From the NCBI GenBank assembly GCA_947490605.1, contig CANLHE010000066.1, positions 1-5,334 of the forward strand: a stretch of DNA of 5,334 nt. The letters run 5' to 3'. Shown one piece after another: positions 5,074 through 5,334 of the stretch (its first letter is position 1; each line of letters begins with the position of its first letter). Origin of the DNA: Actinomycetota bacterium (GTDB lineage: Bacteria; Actinomycetota; Actinomycetes; Nanopelagicales; Nanopelagicaceae). The position numbers and the translations under genes are program-made. The notes under the pieces are model-generated. The model saw only the letters and a program-made list of their open reading frames with translations. It was not told where the DNA came from and did no database searches.

Positions 5074-5334
5074 ATCGCATCGGGGTTGATAACGGCCTCG
5101 GCCACAGCCTTCATCGAGATTCGCCTGTCCATTGCAGTCCGCTGAATCCATGAATAACTCTCAGGTTCAGATAAATTCATGGCCTTCATTAATATCCCCT
5201 TGGCTCTATCTATAACCTTTCGAGTTTCAAGCCGCTCATAAACATCTGCTACTTCATTTTCAAGCAGTTTCATCTGCCGATGCCTACTTATTGCAATCTC
5301 AATAGCAGGAATTAAATCATCAAGTGAAAAGGGT
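5061..5334 (-). CDS. PdtaR-like ANTAR-domain response regulator, C-terminal part (5' end outside window)
   Basis: The frame stays open from the right edge (codon at 5331-5333) to TAG at 5061-5063, giving 90 residues. It opens with PFSLDDLIPAIEIAISRH, the conserved Pro-Phe and last helix of a CheY-like receiver domain, continues with a charged helical linker (about 20-36), and ends in an ANTAR domain (about 32-82) with LETRKVIDRAKGIL and SWIQRTAMDRRISMK. These stretches closely match mycobacterial PdtaR (Rv1626), which is phosphorylated by the histidine kinase PdtaS and binds structured RNA to control termination or translation. The phospho-acceptor Asp is upstream of the window. The methionine at 5271-5273 is internal, not the start, because the receiver-to-ANTAR match runs through it. 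It lies in the same direction as the transporter, 138 nt upstream of the SBP gene. pdtaR is the likely name, by similarity only. Confidence 0.9.
   Translation of the reverse strand, partial: PFSLDDLIPAIEIAISRHRQMKLLENEVADVYERLETRKVIDRAKGILMKAMNLSEPESYSWIQRTAMDRRISMKAVAEAVINPDAMPNN

Noticed and set aside
4923..5075. A canonical ANTAR-binding dual-hairpin RNA
   Set aside because: No pair of adjacent stems with hexaloops carrying A1 and G4 was found; the single hexaloop near 5060 has A at position 4.
5061..5273. A separate 70-residue ANTAR-only protein starting at the ATG at 5271-5273
   Set aside because: The frame continues to the window edge with the end of a receiver domain and linker matching PdtaR, so this Met is internal.

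Overview
This window comes from an A+T-rich bacterium that I place in the Actinomycetota. It carries one complete branched-chain amino acid (LIV, HAAT-family) ABC import locus on the minus strand, flanked by two genes that run off the window edges. The main taxonomic clue is the gene at the right edge, whose last 90 residues read like the C-terminus of mycobacterial PdtaR (Rv1626): the end of a receiver domain, a coiled-coil linker, then an ANTAR domain. From memory, an order of PdtaR-like regulator, liv genes and PaaI-type thioesterase recurs in actinomycetes. Low G+C together with very tight gene packing suggests a streamlined lineage such as the freshwater Nanopelagicales (acI). That placement is inference and not proved here.

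Layout, left to right. Positions 1-248 (+) hold the C-terminal 81 codons of a PaaI/EntH-like hotdog-fold acyl-CoA thioesterase. Only three bases separate its stop from the convergent stop of livF. Positions 252-3711 (-) hold livF, livG, livM and livH, transcribed in the order livH-livM-livG-livF, with junctions of +1, -1 and about -11 nt that imply translational coupling. Positions 3712-3797 are an 86-nt gap with a perfect 13-bp hairpin followed by a modest U-rich tail in the minus direction, probably a leaky terminator or attenuator. Positions 3798-4922 (-) encode the periplasmic-type substrate-binding protein (SBP), the first gene of the transporter. Positions 4923-5060 are the control region: a candidate promoter, a palindrome cluster upstream of it, and an imperfect inverted repeat whose downstream arm contains the SBP ribosome-binding site. 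Positions 5061-5334 (-) are the 3' part of the PdtaR-like gene, whose stop codon lies in the loop of an 8-bp hairpin.

How the genes work together: the SBP captures a branched-chain (or related) amino acid outside the membrane, LivH and LivM form the channel, and LivG and LivF hydrolyse ATP. The hairpin after the SBP gene would keep SBP mRNA in excess over permease and ATPase mRNA, as transporters of this kind usually require. No mobile element, CRISPR array, tRNA or rRNA is visible. The coding content is ordinary. The points most worth a second look are regulatory: the possible RBS-sequestering leader fold, the palindrome cluster, the intra-operon terminator, and the closeness of an RNA-binding ANTAR regulator.
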